Shown in pieces: positions 26,718-35,630 of a stretch of DNA of 64,000 nt (its first letter is position 1; the number at the start of each line of letters is the position of its first letter). Source of the DNA: Caldisphaera lagunensis DSM 15908 (GTDB taxonomy: Archaea > Thermoproteota > Thermoprotei_A > Sulfolobales > Acidilobaceae); assembly GCF_000317795.1 (NCBI RefSeq), contig NC_019791.1, positions 992,001-1,056,000 on the forward strand, in the 5' to 3' direction. The notes beneath the pieces were generated by a model. It saw only the letters and a program-made list of their open reading frames with translations, did not search any database and was not told where the DNA came from. The position numbers and the translations under genes are program-made.

Positions 26718-27789
26718 GCTATTCGACATAACGCCTAAACATAATAGAAAGGATTTCTTTGATAGAGAAGAAGAAATAGAAAAGTTAAAAGAGCTAAGGA
26801 CCCCTATATTATTAGTCTTAGGATTAAGAAGAACTGGTAAATCTTCTTTAATAAGGATATCTTTGAATGAGTTAAATTTGCCTTATATTTACTTAGACTT
26901 AAGAATGTTTGAGCAAAATAACTACTTGTCTTATAAGGAATTTTCTTTAGAACTCCAAAATGAAATAAACAAGTTAGCAAATAAATTTCCCTATTTAATT
27001 GATTTTTTAAAAGAAATTCAAGGTATAAAAATATTTGGAAATGAAATAAAATTTAACTGGAAGAAAAAAGAAAGGCCAAGCTTTTCTTCTATTCTAAGTG
27101 CTATGGAAAAAATTAGGAAGAAGGTAATTATTGTTTTAGATGAAGCTCAAGAGCTTATTAAATTAAAAGGTATAAATATCTTACCATCACTTGCATATGC
27201 TTACGATAATTTAAAAAACATAAAAATTATATTAAGTGGGTCTGAGATGGGAATGCTATATGAATTTCTAAAAATTGATGATCCAAATAGTCCACTTTAT
27301 GGAAGAGCATTTTCAACTATAGAATTAAAGCCTTTTAATAGGGAAAAAGCAATAGAATTTCTTAAAAGAGGTTTTGAAGAGATTAACATTGATTTTAAAG
27401 ATTATGAAACGGTATACGAAAAAATTGGAGGAATTCCTGGTTGGTTGACCTATTTTGGCTTTACATATATGGAAAAGAAGGATCTTGAAGAAAGTATAAA
27501 TTTAACGCTTGAATACGCTAAAAAATTAATCATTAAAGAATTCAATAATTTTTTGATTGGAAGAGAAGTTGCAAGAAAAAGGTATGAGACAATAATGAAT
27601 TTATTGAAGGAATGTAAAACTTGGAGTGATGTGAAAAAAGCCTTGGAACTTGAAGAGGGAATTGAAATAAGTGATTCTGAAGTTTATAATTACTTAATGC
27701 AACTAATGAAACACTCTTGGATCAAAAAAGAAAACAGAAACTATTGTGTTAGCGAACCATTAATATCCCAGGCTTTTCGCCTATCTTAG
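26716..27789 (+). CDS. Archaeal AAA-type ATPase (PF01637-like)
   Basis: 357 residues, GTG start. Opens with the family signature LFDITPKHNRKDFFDREEEIEKL, Walker A LGLRRTGKSS at 35-44, Walker B VIIVLDEAQE near 135-145 and a sensor region ILSGSEMGML. The C-terminal half (about 270-357) is a winged-helix-like domain. The family is abundant in hyperthermophilic archaea, often multicopy and near mobile DNA; its role is unknown, perhaps in defence or DNA handling. A decayed second copy lies 600 bases upstream. Confidence 0.9.
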   Translation: MLFDITPKHNRKDFFDREEEIEKLKELRTPILLVLGLRRTGKSSLIRISLNELNLPYIYLDLRMFEQNNYLSYKEFSLELQNEINKLANKFPYLIDFLKEIQGIKIFGNEIKFNWKKKERPSFSSILSAMEKIRKKVIIVLDEAQELIKLKGINILPSLAYAYDNLKNIKIILSGSEMGMLYEFLKIDDPNSPLYGRAFSTIELKPFNREKAIEFLKRGFEEINIDFKDYETVYEKIGGIPGWLTYFGFTYMEKKDLEESINLTLEYAKKLIIKEFNNFLIGREVARKRYETIMNLLKECKTWSDVKKALELEEGIEISDSEVYNYLMQLMKHSWIKKENRNYCVSEPLISQAFRLS

Positions 27790-28013
27790 TTTGAGAGTGA
27801 ATATCTTCCTTTTTTATTATATTACTATATGCATCTTGACTTTTCTACTAATAAAAACTCCGATATGGATTAAACTTATATGGATTTAAAATATAAGTAG
27901 ATAACATGAATGGTGGTTTAAACGTGGGATATGCTGGAAAAAGAGATAAACTAATCATTAATTAAGTTAAAGTTAGGAGGAAGCCAGATCATTTGAATAT
28001 TAGTTAATAAGGT

Positions 28014-28733
28014 TTATTTAATATTATCTAAGGAAGTAATTATCTTGATCCCCATATCTTTAGCCATAGCTATTACTTTGTCTTGATATTTATCATGTAT
28101 AAAAGGAGTAATAGCGATTATTTCACTAACTTTAACTCCGGCCTTTTTCTCATAAAGCTCCTTCTTCCTTTTTATTATAGGTAGATCTCCTCTCTTTAGT
28201 GCTGACATTATTTCTATCATAATAATATTTCCATCTTTGATTACAATATCTATTTCAACTTCTGATGGATCATTATAAACGTAACCATCTTTGTCATAAA
28301 TCAATTCATTTTTGATTTCCCAGCCTATATCCTTTAAAATTTCATATATACCATTTCTAAAGGAACTTTCTGATAAAATTCCCCATCTAGCACCTAAGGC
28401 ATTTACAATATTTTCAAGCCTTTTGATGTCTTCCTTGGTGGCAAATTGCTTTGCTTCTTCTTTTGTAACTAACTTTGAGATGTCTTCCTTGGTGGCAAAT
28501 TGCTTTTCTAAGTTCCCTACTTTTTCTTCTAAGCCAGTAACCTTTGCATCTAATTTTGAGAGTGAATTTTTCACATCCCTAATATCATCTTTAGTCGCGA
28601 GGTTTTGCCATGGGGTAAGCTTTGCCAATACCTCATAAATTATTTCTGGCCTCTGAGCTATAGCTTCGGCTATTATTGAAGGATTATCAATTAACACTTT
28701 CTTTATTTCTTCTCTTATTTCTTCAGATTTCAT
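28014..28733 (-). CDS. DUF3782-type protein, PD-(D/E)XK nuclease-like C-terminus
   Basis: 239 residues, ATG start. Residues 1-45 are helical; 47-110 contain a coiled coil with duplicated QFATKEDI units (the DNA repeat GATGTCTTCCTTGGTGGCAA recurs 54 bases apart). C-terminal 120 residues hold a possible nuclease core: SFRNGIYEIL, then SEVEIDIVIKDGNIIMIEIMS, where the usual D-(D/E)xK pattern is E-x-D...xEI with the lysine absent. This family is archaeal and cyanobacterial, linked to accessory regions. Activity uncertain because of the missing lysine. Confidence 0.75.
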   Translation of the reverse strand: MKSEEIREEIKKVLIDNPSIIAEAIAQRPEIIYEVLAKLTPWQNLATKDDIRDVKNSLSKLDAKVTGLEEKVGNLEKQFATKEDISKLVTKEEAKQFATKEDIKRLENIVNALGARWGILSESSFRNGIYEILKDIGWEIKNELIYDKDGYVYNDPSEVEIDIVIKDGNIIMIEIMSALKRGDLPIIKRKKELYEKKAGVKVSEIIAITPFIHDKYQDKVIAMAKDMGIKIITSLDNIK

Positions 28734-28918
28734 TTTTTATTTACCATTCTACGTATATTTCTATGAACTTTTCCTCTAATATTTATATGAACTTTAAACC
28801 TTATATTCTTCTTTTTTATAAAAACATAAATTCAAATAGCCAAGATTATTTATCCCTTACTTTCAAATACCATTTGTAGCATAATTTTTTATTAATAAGA
28901 TTATAGATATTTAAATAA

Positions 28919-29710
28919 TTACAATTTTTTTAATATTTCATAATCCTCTTCATTTATTTGAAAATCTATTGATCCCATTATTTCATCTATATGTTTCTTA
29001 TTAGAAGCCTTTGGAATTGGAATAGAATTTTTCAATAAATAATTTAAGGCTATTTGAACAGATGTTTTATTGTATTTTTCCCCTATTTTCTTTAAAATAC
29101 TATCATAAATAACCTCACCTTTTGCTAAGGGAGAATATGCTATAATTTCTATTTTATTTTCCTTTGCAAATGGAATAATATCGTTTTCAGGACTTTTATG
29201 GAATACGTTATATTCAATTTCATTAACAGCTATTTCATATTTCTTTGCAGATTGCATTGCATCTTTTAATAGTTTTACGTCAAAGTTGCTAACTCCCATA
29301 CATCTTATTACCCCACTATCAATCAATTCTTCCATAGCTCTTATCGACTCTTCTATTGGTACTCTATTATTAGGCCAATGGATTAAATAAAGGTCTATTG
29401 ATTTAATTCCCAACCTTTTTCTACTATTAATTGCTGATTTTATTAAATCATCATGCCTTAAATGATTTGACCATACTTTACTAACAATTAAAACGTCTTC
29501 ATATTCATTTAAGGCCTTCCCTACAAGTTCTTCAGAATGTCCATCACCATACATTTCTGCTGTATCAAAAAGTCTAAACCCTTTTTCATAAGCATATCTT
29601 AAAATTTCTATTGATTCCTTATCTTTAGAATAATCTTTTTGCCAATAACCCCCACCAATACCCCATGTACCGAATCCTATTTTACCTACTTCTTTGTCGC
29701 AAAGTTTCAT
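28919..29710 (-). CDS. Aldo/keto reductase
   Basis: 263 residues, ATG. AKR features: GFGTWGIGG, LFDTAEMYGDGHSEELVG (catalytic Asp and Tyr), VSKVW (Lys), DLYLIHWPN (His), GVSNFD and PIPKASNKKH (NADP site). All four catalytic residues appear kept. Reduces carbonyls with NADPH. A perfect 24-bp palindrome lies 47 bases upstream of its start, shared with the alcohol dehydrogenase promoter region at 48.9 kb. Confidence 0.92.
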   Translation of the reverse strand: MKLCDKEVGKIGFGTWGIGGGYWQKDYSKDKESIEILRYAYEKGFRLFDTAEMYGDGHSEELVGKALNEYEDVLIVSKVWSNHLRHDDLIKSAINSRKRLGIKSIDLYLIHWPNNRVPIEESIRAMEELIDSGVIRCMGVSNFDVKLLKDAMQSAKKYEIAVNEIEYNVFHKSPENDIIPFAKENKIEIIAYSPLAKGEVIYDSILKKIGEKYNKTSVQIALNYLLKNSIPIPKASNKKHIDEIMGSIDFQINEEDYEILKKL

Positions 29711-29756
29711 TTTTTTCCACAGATTATATTTTGTTCATTCAAATTTTATTAATGTT

Positions 29757-29780
29757 ATTGTTAACCGGGGGGTTAACAAT
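29757..29780. promoter_or_regulatory. Perfect 24-bp palindrome in AKR/threonine synthase spacer
   Basis: Two 10-base arms ATTGTTAACC around GGGG. It lies 47 bases upstream of the minus-strand AKR start and 49 bases before the threonine synthase start. The same sequence with one change recurs at 48969-48992, near another reductase promoter, which argues for a regulator-binding site. Confidence 0.65.
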
Positions 29781-29828
29781 GAAAGCATTAAATTTTTAAA
29801 TGCTGAAAATGCTTAAATTTGTGGTGGG

Positions 29829-31013
29829 ATGATTGACAAGCATGGATTCATGAAATGTATTTCTTGCAATTCTACTTTCGATATTGATCAAAACCTTATA
29901 GTTTGCCCTAAATGTGGGGGTTTGTTAGAAATAATAAATGAGAAAGAAATAGACATTAAAAGATTAAAAGGCAAAGGAGTGTGGAGATATAAAGATTTTA
30001 TACCTGGTAATTATAAAAAAATAGTATCATTAAATGAAGGAAATACACCTTTAATTAAATCAAGGAAATTTGAAAACCTATACTTTAAATTTGAAGGGCT
30101 TAATCCTACAGGTAGCTTTAAAGATAGAGGTATGACTATTGCGATAAGCTCTGCAGCAACTTTAGGATATAAAATTGTTGTTGCAGCATCAACAGGAAAT
30201 ACTGCAGCATCAGCATCTGCATATTCAGCAAGGGCTGGACTCAAAACAATTCTCTTCTTACCTAAAGGAAAAGTTGCTAAAGGAAAGCTATTTCAATCAA
30301 TCCTTCACGGGGCCCACATTGTTGAAATAAATGGAAATTTCGATGAGGCATTGGATAAAGTGAAAAAGTTATTTAATAAGAATAAAGATGTTTATCCTGT
30401 TAATTCATTTAATCCTTGGAGATTAGAAGGACAAAAAACTATAGCATTTGAAATATTTGAGGAAATAGGTAATCCTGACTTCGTTATTGTTCCAACTGGA
30501 AATGCTGGAAACATATATGCAATATGGAAGGGCTTCAAGGAGTTAGAAAAATCAGGTTTAATAGAAAAAATTCCCAAAATGATTGCAGTGCAATCTTCAG
30601 GATCTTCTCCCATTGCTGATTATATTATAGGAAAAAAGAAAAAAATTGAATTTGTTGAAAATCCAGAAACTATTGCTACAGCAATAAGGATTGGAAAACC
30701 TGTTAATTACATGAAGGCAATAAAAGCTATAGAAGATTCAAATGGATATGCAATAAAAGTTGATGATAAAGAAATTATAGAAGGTCAAAAAGAACTAGCT
30801 AGAGAAGAAGGTATAGGAGTTGAGCCTGCATCCGCCTCTACTATTGCAGCATATCATAAATTACTTAATAATGGCTATCTTAATAAATATGATAAAGGTG
30901 TCTTAATTTTAACTGGACATGCGCTAAAAGACCCAAACATTTTGTTTGAAGAAGATTCTTATTCCATATCCTCCAATGATATAGAAGTATTTATAAATAA
31001 ATTAAAAATTTAA
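29829..31013 (+). CDS. thrC: Threonine synthase
   Basis: 394 residues, ATG after GGTGGG. PLP enzyme converting phosphohomoserine to threonine. N-terminal zinc ribbon C10, C13, C26, C29; PLP lysine K98 in [18 protein letters not shown] phosphate-binding loop and PTGNAGN. C-terminal GVEPASAST completes the family pattern. Partner of the homoserine kinase at 20.7 kb. Shares a divergent spacer with the AKR. Confidence 0.95.
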   Translation: MIDKHGFMKCISCNSTFDIDQNLIVCPKCGGLLEIINEKEIDIKRLKGKGVWRYKDFIPGNYKKIVSLNEGNTPLIKSRKFENLYFKFEGLNPTGSFKDRGMTIAISSAATLGYKIVVAASTGNTAASASAYSARAGLKTILFLPKGKVAKGKLFQSILHGAHIVEINGNFDEALDKVKKLFNKNKDVYPVNSFNPWRLEGQKTIAFEIFEEIGNPDFVIVPTGNAGNIYAIWKGFKELEKSGLIEKIPKMIAVQSSGSSPIADYIIGKKKKIEFVENPETIATAIRIGKPVNYMKAIKAIEDSNGYAIKVDDKEIIEGQKELAREEGIGVEPASASTIAAYHKLLNNGYLNKYDKGVLILTGHALKDPNILFEEDSYSISSNDIEVFINKLKI

Positions 31014-31039
31014 GAGTTATTAATCTATTAGGGTATAGA

Positions 31040-31699
31040 ATGGAAGACATAGAAGAAATAAACCAAAAAATAATTTCATGTAGAAAATGCCCTAGGTTAA
31101 TTAATTACATAAATGATGTTGCAAAACATCCGCCAAAGAGATTTAAAGATTGGAATTATTGGGCCAAACCTGTGCCAAGCTTTGGAGACAAAAATGCAGA
31201 AATAGCGATAGTTGGATTAGCACCAGCAGCAAATGGAGGAAATAGAACAGGTAGAGTATTTACTGGTGATCATTCAGGTGATTGGCTATTTAAAGCTCTG
31301 TATGAAACAGGATTTGCAAATAAGCCAACAAGCATAAGTAAAGATGATGGATTAGAAATAAAAAATATTTATATTACAGCAGTAATTCATTGTGCACCTC
31401 CTCAAAACAAGCCAAATAAAGATGAGATATCTAATTGCTTGCCTTATTTGTTAAGTGAATTAAAATTATTAAAAAATTTAAAAGTAATAATAACCTTAGG
31501 AAAAATAGCGTTTGATACAATAACGAACATATATAATGTAAAATATGAATTTAAGCATTTAGCAGTTTATGATTTGCCAGGAAATAAAAAATTAATAGCA
31601 AGCTATCATCCTAGCGCGAGGAATACAAACACAGGGCTTATGGGATGGGAACAATGGGTAAATGTATTTAAAAAGGCAAAAGAGTTGATAGGTGAATAA
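31040..31699 (+). CDS. udgB: Type-5 uracil-DNA glycosylase
   Basis: 219 residues, ATG. N-terminal CRKCPRL (C14, C17) for the Fe-S cluster, motif 1 GLAPAANGGNRTGRVFTGD (59-77, UDGb type with the GxAPAAxxxNRTG pattern), and motif 2 HPSARNTNTG near 189. Removes uracil and other deaminated bases from DNA, useful at high temperature. First gene of a tight operon with a phosphatase and a CitG homologue (2-5 base gaps). Confidence 0.92.
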   Translation: MEDIEEINQKIISCRKCPRLINYINDVAKHPPKRFKDWNYWAKPVPSFGDKNAEIAIVGLAPAANGGNRTGRVFTGDHSGDWLFKALYETGFANKPTSISKDDGLEIKNIYITAVIHCAPPQNKPNKDEISNCLPYLLSELKLLKNLKVIITLGKIAFDTITNIYNVKYEFKHLAVYDLPGNKKLIASYHPSARNTNTGLMGWEQWVNVFKKAKELIGE

Positions 31700-31701
31700 C
31701 T

Positions 31702-32196
31702 TTGGCAGGATTACCAAAAGAAATAATAAGCAATCTATATGCTGGCCCAGGATGTATTGATTTAGAAAAATTTAATATTAATGCTGATTTGATAATAACT
31801 TTAGATCCCTCGTGTGTTGTTAGAGGAAATAATAACAGAATAGTATTGCCAATAGAGGACTTTGATGTTGAGCCCATAATCAATATAGGTAAGGCAGTTG
31901 AAATAATTGAAAATAATCTAAAGAAAGGAAAGAAAATTTATGTACATTGCCATGCTGGTTGTGGAAGAACCGGGACAGTTATTGTATCGTATTTAATTTT
32001 ATATAAAGACATGCAACTAAATTATGCACTAGACTTGTTTTATAGCAAAAGAGGATGCGGCCCAGACTCAATGCCTCAAGAATTGTTTTTGGAATCTTTA
32101 TATAAATTAAAGAGGAAAGTTGGATCAAATAATTTAGTCGTAAAAGCCCTATTAAAATCAGAGACCTTAGATGACTTCTTGAGTAATCTAAGGTAA
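31702..32196 (+). CDS. Dual-specificity protein phosphatase
   Basis: 164 residues, TTG start after GGTGAAT. Catalytic loop VHCHAGCGRTG: H82, C83, R89 (HCx5R). D53 in IEDFD could be the general acid. Small archaeal cysteine phosphatase that may act on Ser/Thr/Tyr-phosphorylated proteins. Sits between UDG and CitG genes, which offers no clear functional link. Confidence 0.88.
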   Translation: MAGLPKEIISNLYAGPGCIDLEKFNINADLIITLDPSCVVRGNNNRIVLPIEDFDVEPIINIGKAVEIIENNLKKGKKIYVHCHAGCGRTGTVIVSYLILYKDMQLNYALDLFYSKRGCGPDSMPQELFLESLYKLKRKVGSNNLVVKALLKSETLDDFLSNLR

Positions 32197-32201
32197 TAAA
32201 A

Positions 32202-33026
32202 ATGCAGTGCGATTTGATACCAATTTTATCTATGGGCTTATATGTTGAGCCAAGTCTATATCCAAAACCTGGAGGCATTACTCCCTTTAATCATGATGAC
32301 AAGAATTACTTTGACTTTTTAATTCATGCATCTATATCTTCAAAGATTATGCATGATGCATGCATAAATGAGGAAAATTCATTATTAAATGCCCTTATAG
32401 AATATAAAGAGTATTTAATAAATTATGGTATTAAGAAAAACGTAGCATTTGGAGAATTTCTACTCCATATCCCTTTAGCAATATCCCTTAAAAATTCAAC
32501 TAATATTATGGAATTAACGCGAAATGCTTCAAATATTATAAAAAATTCTGGAGAGAAAGAAGGAAAAATTTATTACGATATATTAAGAATCCTTACCCCA
32601 TCATACCTAGGAAAATACATTGGAATAATGCCTGATATATTTACTTCTTATCCAAAAAGCCTTTATGAAGTATTAAAGGCATACAGTTGGGATTTAGTAA
32701 ATAATGAGCTAATAAATAATTATAGCATTTCTTTAAACGCTTTAAATTACATAAAGAAATTTAAAAACGTAAAGGAAGGATTCCTTAGAGGCCTATTGTT
32801 TATTATTTCAAACTATGGTGATACCTTAACTGCTAAGAGAAATGGATTTTATTTTTATAAGAAAATGATGATGGATGCAAAAGTTGCTTTAAGAATTGCT
32901 GATAAATACGGAATAGATTTTTCTATTAATTATTTAAAATCCTTATGGAATAATGCAAGTCCAGGTTCTGCATTAGATGTTCTTTCTACATCAATTAGCC
33001 TTTACTTTCTTGATTCTTATATTTAG
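32202..33026 (+). CDS. CitG-type triphosphoribosyl-dephospho-CoA synthase homologue
   Basis: 274 residues, ATG. Conserved EPSLYPKPGGITPFN near the N-terminus (family: EVxxxPKPGLV), FGEFLLHIPLA, and NNASPGSALDVLSTSISLYF at the end (family: NPGgxaDLLA). In bacteria CitG/MdcB make the prosthetic group of citrate or malonate lyase. No lyase genes are in the window, so the archaeal role is open. The 3' end overlaps the convergent membrane gene by 32 bases. Confidence 0.78.
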   Translation: MQCDLIPILSMGLYVEPSLYPKPGGITPFNHDDKNYFDFLIHASISSKIMHDACINEENSLLNALIEYKEYLINYGIKKNVAFGEFLLHIPLAISLKNSTNIMELTRNASNIIKNSGEKEGKIYYDILRILTPSYLGKYIGIMPDIFTSYPKSLYEVLKAYSWDLVNNELINNYSISLNALNYIKKFKNVKEGFLRGLLFIISNYGDTLTAKRNGFYFYKKMMMDAKVALRIADKYGIDFSINYLKSLWNNASPGSALDVLSTSISLYFLDSYI

Positions 33027-33408
33027 ATAGTAAAAGATATTCATGAATTTCACCATTTAGCTTTATTATTAAAATTGGATATTTTCTTAAAGAATCTGCT
33101 GAAATATATATAGAATAAAGTGATGCAACCAATATTGCAAAAAGGGCTAGTGAAAAAGCAAATTGTATTCCTGGTTTTAATCCATAAAGTTTCCATGGAG
33201 GTAAATAATATATTATTGAAAAAGAAATTAATGAAAAGAAAATTAATGAAAAAATGGCTCTAATGAAATTTATTCTTTTCTTAGTTATATACAATTCTGC
33301 GTTTTCATATTCAATGCTTTTACCATTGGACAAATAAACTATAACTTTATTTTGTTGCTTTACATAAGATGTTACGCTTCCTTCTATCAATTTGATATCA
33401 CTTGGCAA
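32995..33408 (-). CDS. Small two-helix membrane protein
   Basis: 137 residues, TTG start. N-terminal beta-like domain (1-44), helices at about 48-68 and 82-102, and a short C-terminal cytoplasmic part. No family recognised. Its start overlaps the LplA stop, so it is probably in the LplB-LplA operon as last gene. Confidence 0.65.
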   Translation of the reverse strand: MPSDIKLIEGSVTSYVKQQNKVIVYLSNGKSIEYENAELYITKKRINFIRAIFSLIFFSLISFSIIYYLPPWKLYGLKPGIQFAFSLALFAILVASLYSIYISADSLRKYPILIIKLNGEIHEYLLLSKYKNQESKG

Positions 33409-34214
33409 AGTTCCTTTATCTGTTCTTCTAATTTTTGAAAGACAGAATGGCTCTCCCTATTATAGTTCCACTCATATTTAGTATATTTCTCCTCATATAT
33501 CAGGCTAGCAATTTCAATTTCCTTTTTAGTTGGTATTGAATAATAAACATCGTCATAATTCAAAAGTTGTTTATATGAATTTACGAAAGAATTAATAATA
33601 TCATCGATTTTAATTTTGTTATTAATATCAAATAAATTAGTTACTCTATATTTAACACTGCTTACTCCTTTATCTATTAATTTTTTCTGAGAAATTTTTA
33701 AGACTGACGAAAGCTTTTCCATGTCTGTATTTAGAAGCATTGCTCCATGGAAAAATAACGTATTCCAAGAAGTGCTTGCGGCTGTTCCACTTACCTTCCT
33801 ATTATTTACTACTATATCATTAATATTTTCAAGTCTAGCATCAAAACCTAATGAATTTAAAGCATTTATTGGTCCTTTAATAAGAACGGAAAATATATAA
33901 TCAACAGGACTCATATTTTTTGCTTTATCATAAGATACTGCAATAGAATAATTTAAATTTCCTAAATCATGATATACAGCCCCACCTCCAGTAGGCCTTC
34001 TTATTAGCTGAGCATCTATCTTTTTTAAATAATCTAGATTTACTTCTTCCTCCGCCTTTTGAAAATAGCCAATTATTACAGCATTTTTATTTCTGAAAAA
34101 CCTTAAGGTATCATCTATAATATTGCAACCCCTTGCCCTAGCTAACGCCTCCTCAAATGCTATATTATAATATCCATCGTGAGGAGTTTCAAACATTAAG
34201 ACTCTTAATTTCAT
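33387..34214 (-). CDS. lplA: Lipoate-protein ligase, large subunit
   Basis: 275 residues from ATG 34214 (upstream GTG is part of the GGGGTG SD). Motif RRPTGGGAVYHDLGNLNYS (residues 72-90) and catalytic lysine K140 in NNRKVSGTA. Activates lipoate with ATP and attaches it to carriers such as GcvH. In archaea the second domain is a separate small protein, present directly upstream. This is the canonical ligase, while the gene at 1.0 kb is divergent. Confidence 0.95.
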   Translation of the reverse strand: MKLRVLMFETPHDGYYNIAFEEALARARGCNIIDDTLRFFRNKNAVIIGYFQKAEEEVNLDYLKKIDAQLIRRPTGGGAVYHDLGNLNYSIAVSYDKAKNMSPVDYIFSVLIKGPINALNSLGFDARLENINDIVVNNRKVSGTAASTSWNTLFFHGAMLLNTDMEKLSSVLKISQKKLIDKGVSSVKYRVTNLFDINNKIKIDDIINSFVNSYKQLLNYDDVYYSIPTKKEIEIASLIYEEKYTKYEWNYNRESHSVFQKLEEQIKELCQVISN

Positions 34215-34215
34215 T

Positions 34216-34488
34216 TTATTCACCCCTTAGAGAACAAATAATTACTTCAACAAAATCATCAATTGATGACCCCATCAGTTTTGCATTAGATAAATATTTT
34301 TTTACCATTTCTCTTATATTTTTTTCATCAACATCTATTCCTATTAATCCTTTTTCCATCTCCCATATTACATCCTCAGGAAAAACCATAAAATCACCTG
34401 TTATAGAGATACTCTTTATTTTTCCTTTATCTTGTTGAGAAGAAACCCTAATTAGTCCTTTTTTAGCCTTTAATTCACAAATGCCCAT
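34216..34488 (-). CDS. lplB: Lipoate-protein ligase, small subunit
   Basis: 90 residues, ATG behind GGGGAGGGG. Contains SITGDFMVFPEDVIWEMEKGL, the LplB/LplA-C signature, and VDVDEKNI-like C-terminal helices. It is needed for lipoate activation by LplA in Thermoplasma. LplA begins one base past its stop. Its promoter lies back to back with that of the 5S rRNA gene. Confidence 0.9.
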   Translation of the reverse strand: MGICELKAKKGLIRVSSQQDKGKIKSISITGDFMVFPEDVIWEMEKGLIGIDVDEKNIREMVKKYLSNAKLMGSSIDDFVEVIICSLRGE

Positions 34489-34547
34489 CTATCCCCTCCC
34501 CCAATTTTTATTTTTATTTTTAGTTTATAACTTTAAAATAGTAAAGC

Positions 34548-34556
34548 TTATATTTG
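34548..34556 (+). promoter_or_regulatory. Putative TATA box of 5S rRNA
   Basis: CTTATATTT lies 23-31 bases before the predicted 5S 5' end, the normal archaeal TATA spacing. Confidence 0.5.
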
Positions 34557-34578
34557 TATACTAAAAACTTAGATTATT

Positions 34579-34704
34579 GCCTGGCCCGGCCATAGCTGCC
34601 GGGTAACACCCGGACTCGTATCGAACCCGGAAGTTAAGCCGGCCGCGTTGAAGTTGCCAGTGAGTTCCGAAAGGGCTCGCAGGCACTTCAAGCTGGGGCC
34701 GGGC
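34579..34704 (+). rRNA. rrf: 5S ribosomal RNA
   Basis: 126 bases, GC-rich. Ends pair over 9 bp (GCCTGGCCC with GGGCCGGGC). Core CACCCGGACTCGTATCGAACC then CGGAAGTTAAGCC is the conserved 5S sequence, and AAGCTGGGG precedes the 3' stem. It stands apart from any 16S/23S gene, as is usual in crenarchaea. The methyltransferase gene starts 30 bases after it. Confidence 0.96.
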
Positions 34705-34734
34705 GTTTCGTTTTTAACAGGAAGTAGTGAGAAA

Positions 34735-35046
34735 ATGGATGAAGAAATTCTATATGATGTTTTGGAATTTATACCGATGGGTTATGTGACCACATATAAA
34801 GCTTTAGGAAAATTTTTAGGTATAAATCAAAGAAAGGTTGCCTATTTACTAAAAAACAATAAAAATCCAATAATAGTTCCATGCCATAGAGTAGTAATGA
34901 GTAATGGAGAATTAGGAGGATATACTCCTTATGGAAAGAATTTTAAAAAATCTCTACTTGAGTCAGAAGGAGTTAAAATTGTTAATGGAAAAGTAGACAA
35001 AAAATGCATTATAGAGGATTTAAGCTTATTGGAGAAATTTTATTAG
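34735..35046 (+). CDS. ogt: O6-alkylguanine-DNA methyltransferase
   Basis: 103 residues from ATG 34735; a longer reading would run through the 5S rRNA and is rejected. Active-site PCHRVV with C50, and GYVTTYKALGKFLG helix-turn-helix recognition. Only the catalytic C-terminal domain is present; the N-terminal domain found in longer family members is missing. Repairs O6-alkylguanine in DNA. Likely transcribed together with 5S rRNA. Converges on TusA. Confidence 0.9.
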   Translation: MDEEILYDVLEFIPMGYVTTYKALGKFLGINQRKVAYLLKNNKNPIIVPCHRVVMSNGELGGYTPYGKNFKKSLLESEGVKIVNGKVDKKCIIEDLSLLEKFY

Positions 35047-35273
35047 TTTTTCTTCTTAAATACAAACTTTATATCCTTTTGATTTAGTTTATCTACCTTC
35101 ATTTCAATCGATGAAACTTTAGCAAATTCATATGCTATCATAGTAGCGCATCTCCATGAATCCATTATTACCTCAATAGTTTCTCCTGGATTTAGTTTGC
35201 TTAATAGTCTTGTTACCAATATATATCCTTCAGGACATTCTTTTCCTCTATAATCGTACTGCTGATTACTCAT
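35043..35273 (-). CDS. TusA/SirA-family sulfurtransferase-like protein
   Basis: 76 residues from ATG 35273. YRGKECPEGYILVTRLLSKL has the family CPxP-like signature with active cysteine C13 (CP, the second P is replaced by EG). Sulfur relay in tRNA thiolation or sulfur oxidation is typical; here the target is unknown. Confidence 0.85.
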   Translation of the reverse strand: MSNQQYDYRGKECPEGYILVTRLLSKLNPGETIEVIMDSWRCATMIAYEFAKVSSIEMKVDKLNQKDIKFVFKKKN

Positions 35274-35282
35274 TCTAATCAC

Positions 35283-35630
35283 AATTTCTATTTATAGAGA
35301 GCATGTTTTTAAATTATAATATATAGTCTACAAATGACTTTAAGACACGCTAGAGATCATGGAGAAGTGCTTTATTATTTCAATTGATACTAATGATGAA
35401 GTTCACAAACATACTTCTTAACAATTAAGAGAAAATTAAATAGAAGAGTAGGCATATCAAAGATCTAAACCAGTAAATAGGATCTAGCAAAGTCAGACAC
35501 TCTCTAACTGTTCGTCTGCTCAAATGAGATATATAATCAGAATCTTAATGGAAACAAGAAATGTTCTAAAGTGGACCCTTTACTGTTAAGAGCATGTCAG
35601 ATGTACTAGCATAACATTTGATAGATGAAA
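35283..35630. other. 348-base gap without a recognised gene
   Basis: No open frame with a start and SD is visible and there is no GC-rich RNA-like island. The sequence is less AT-rich in its second half than usual intergenic DNA here; it may be decayed coding DNA, but no family is recognisable. Confidence 0.35.

Noticed and set aside
27904-27965. Short reading frame of 19 codons after the ATPase gene
   Set aside because: Too short, no known peptide pattern and no neighbour that suggests a role.
34648-34734. Upstream extension of the methyltransferase gene
   Set aside because: It reads through the 3' half of 5S rRNA; ATG at 34735 gives the family N-terminus.
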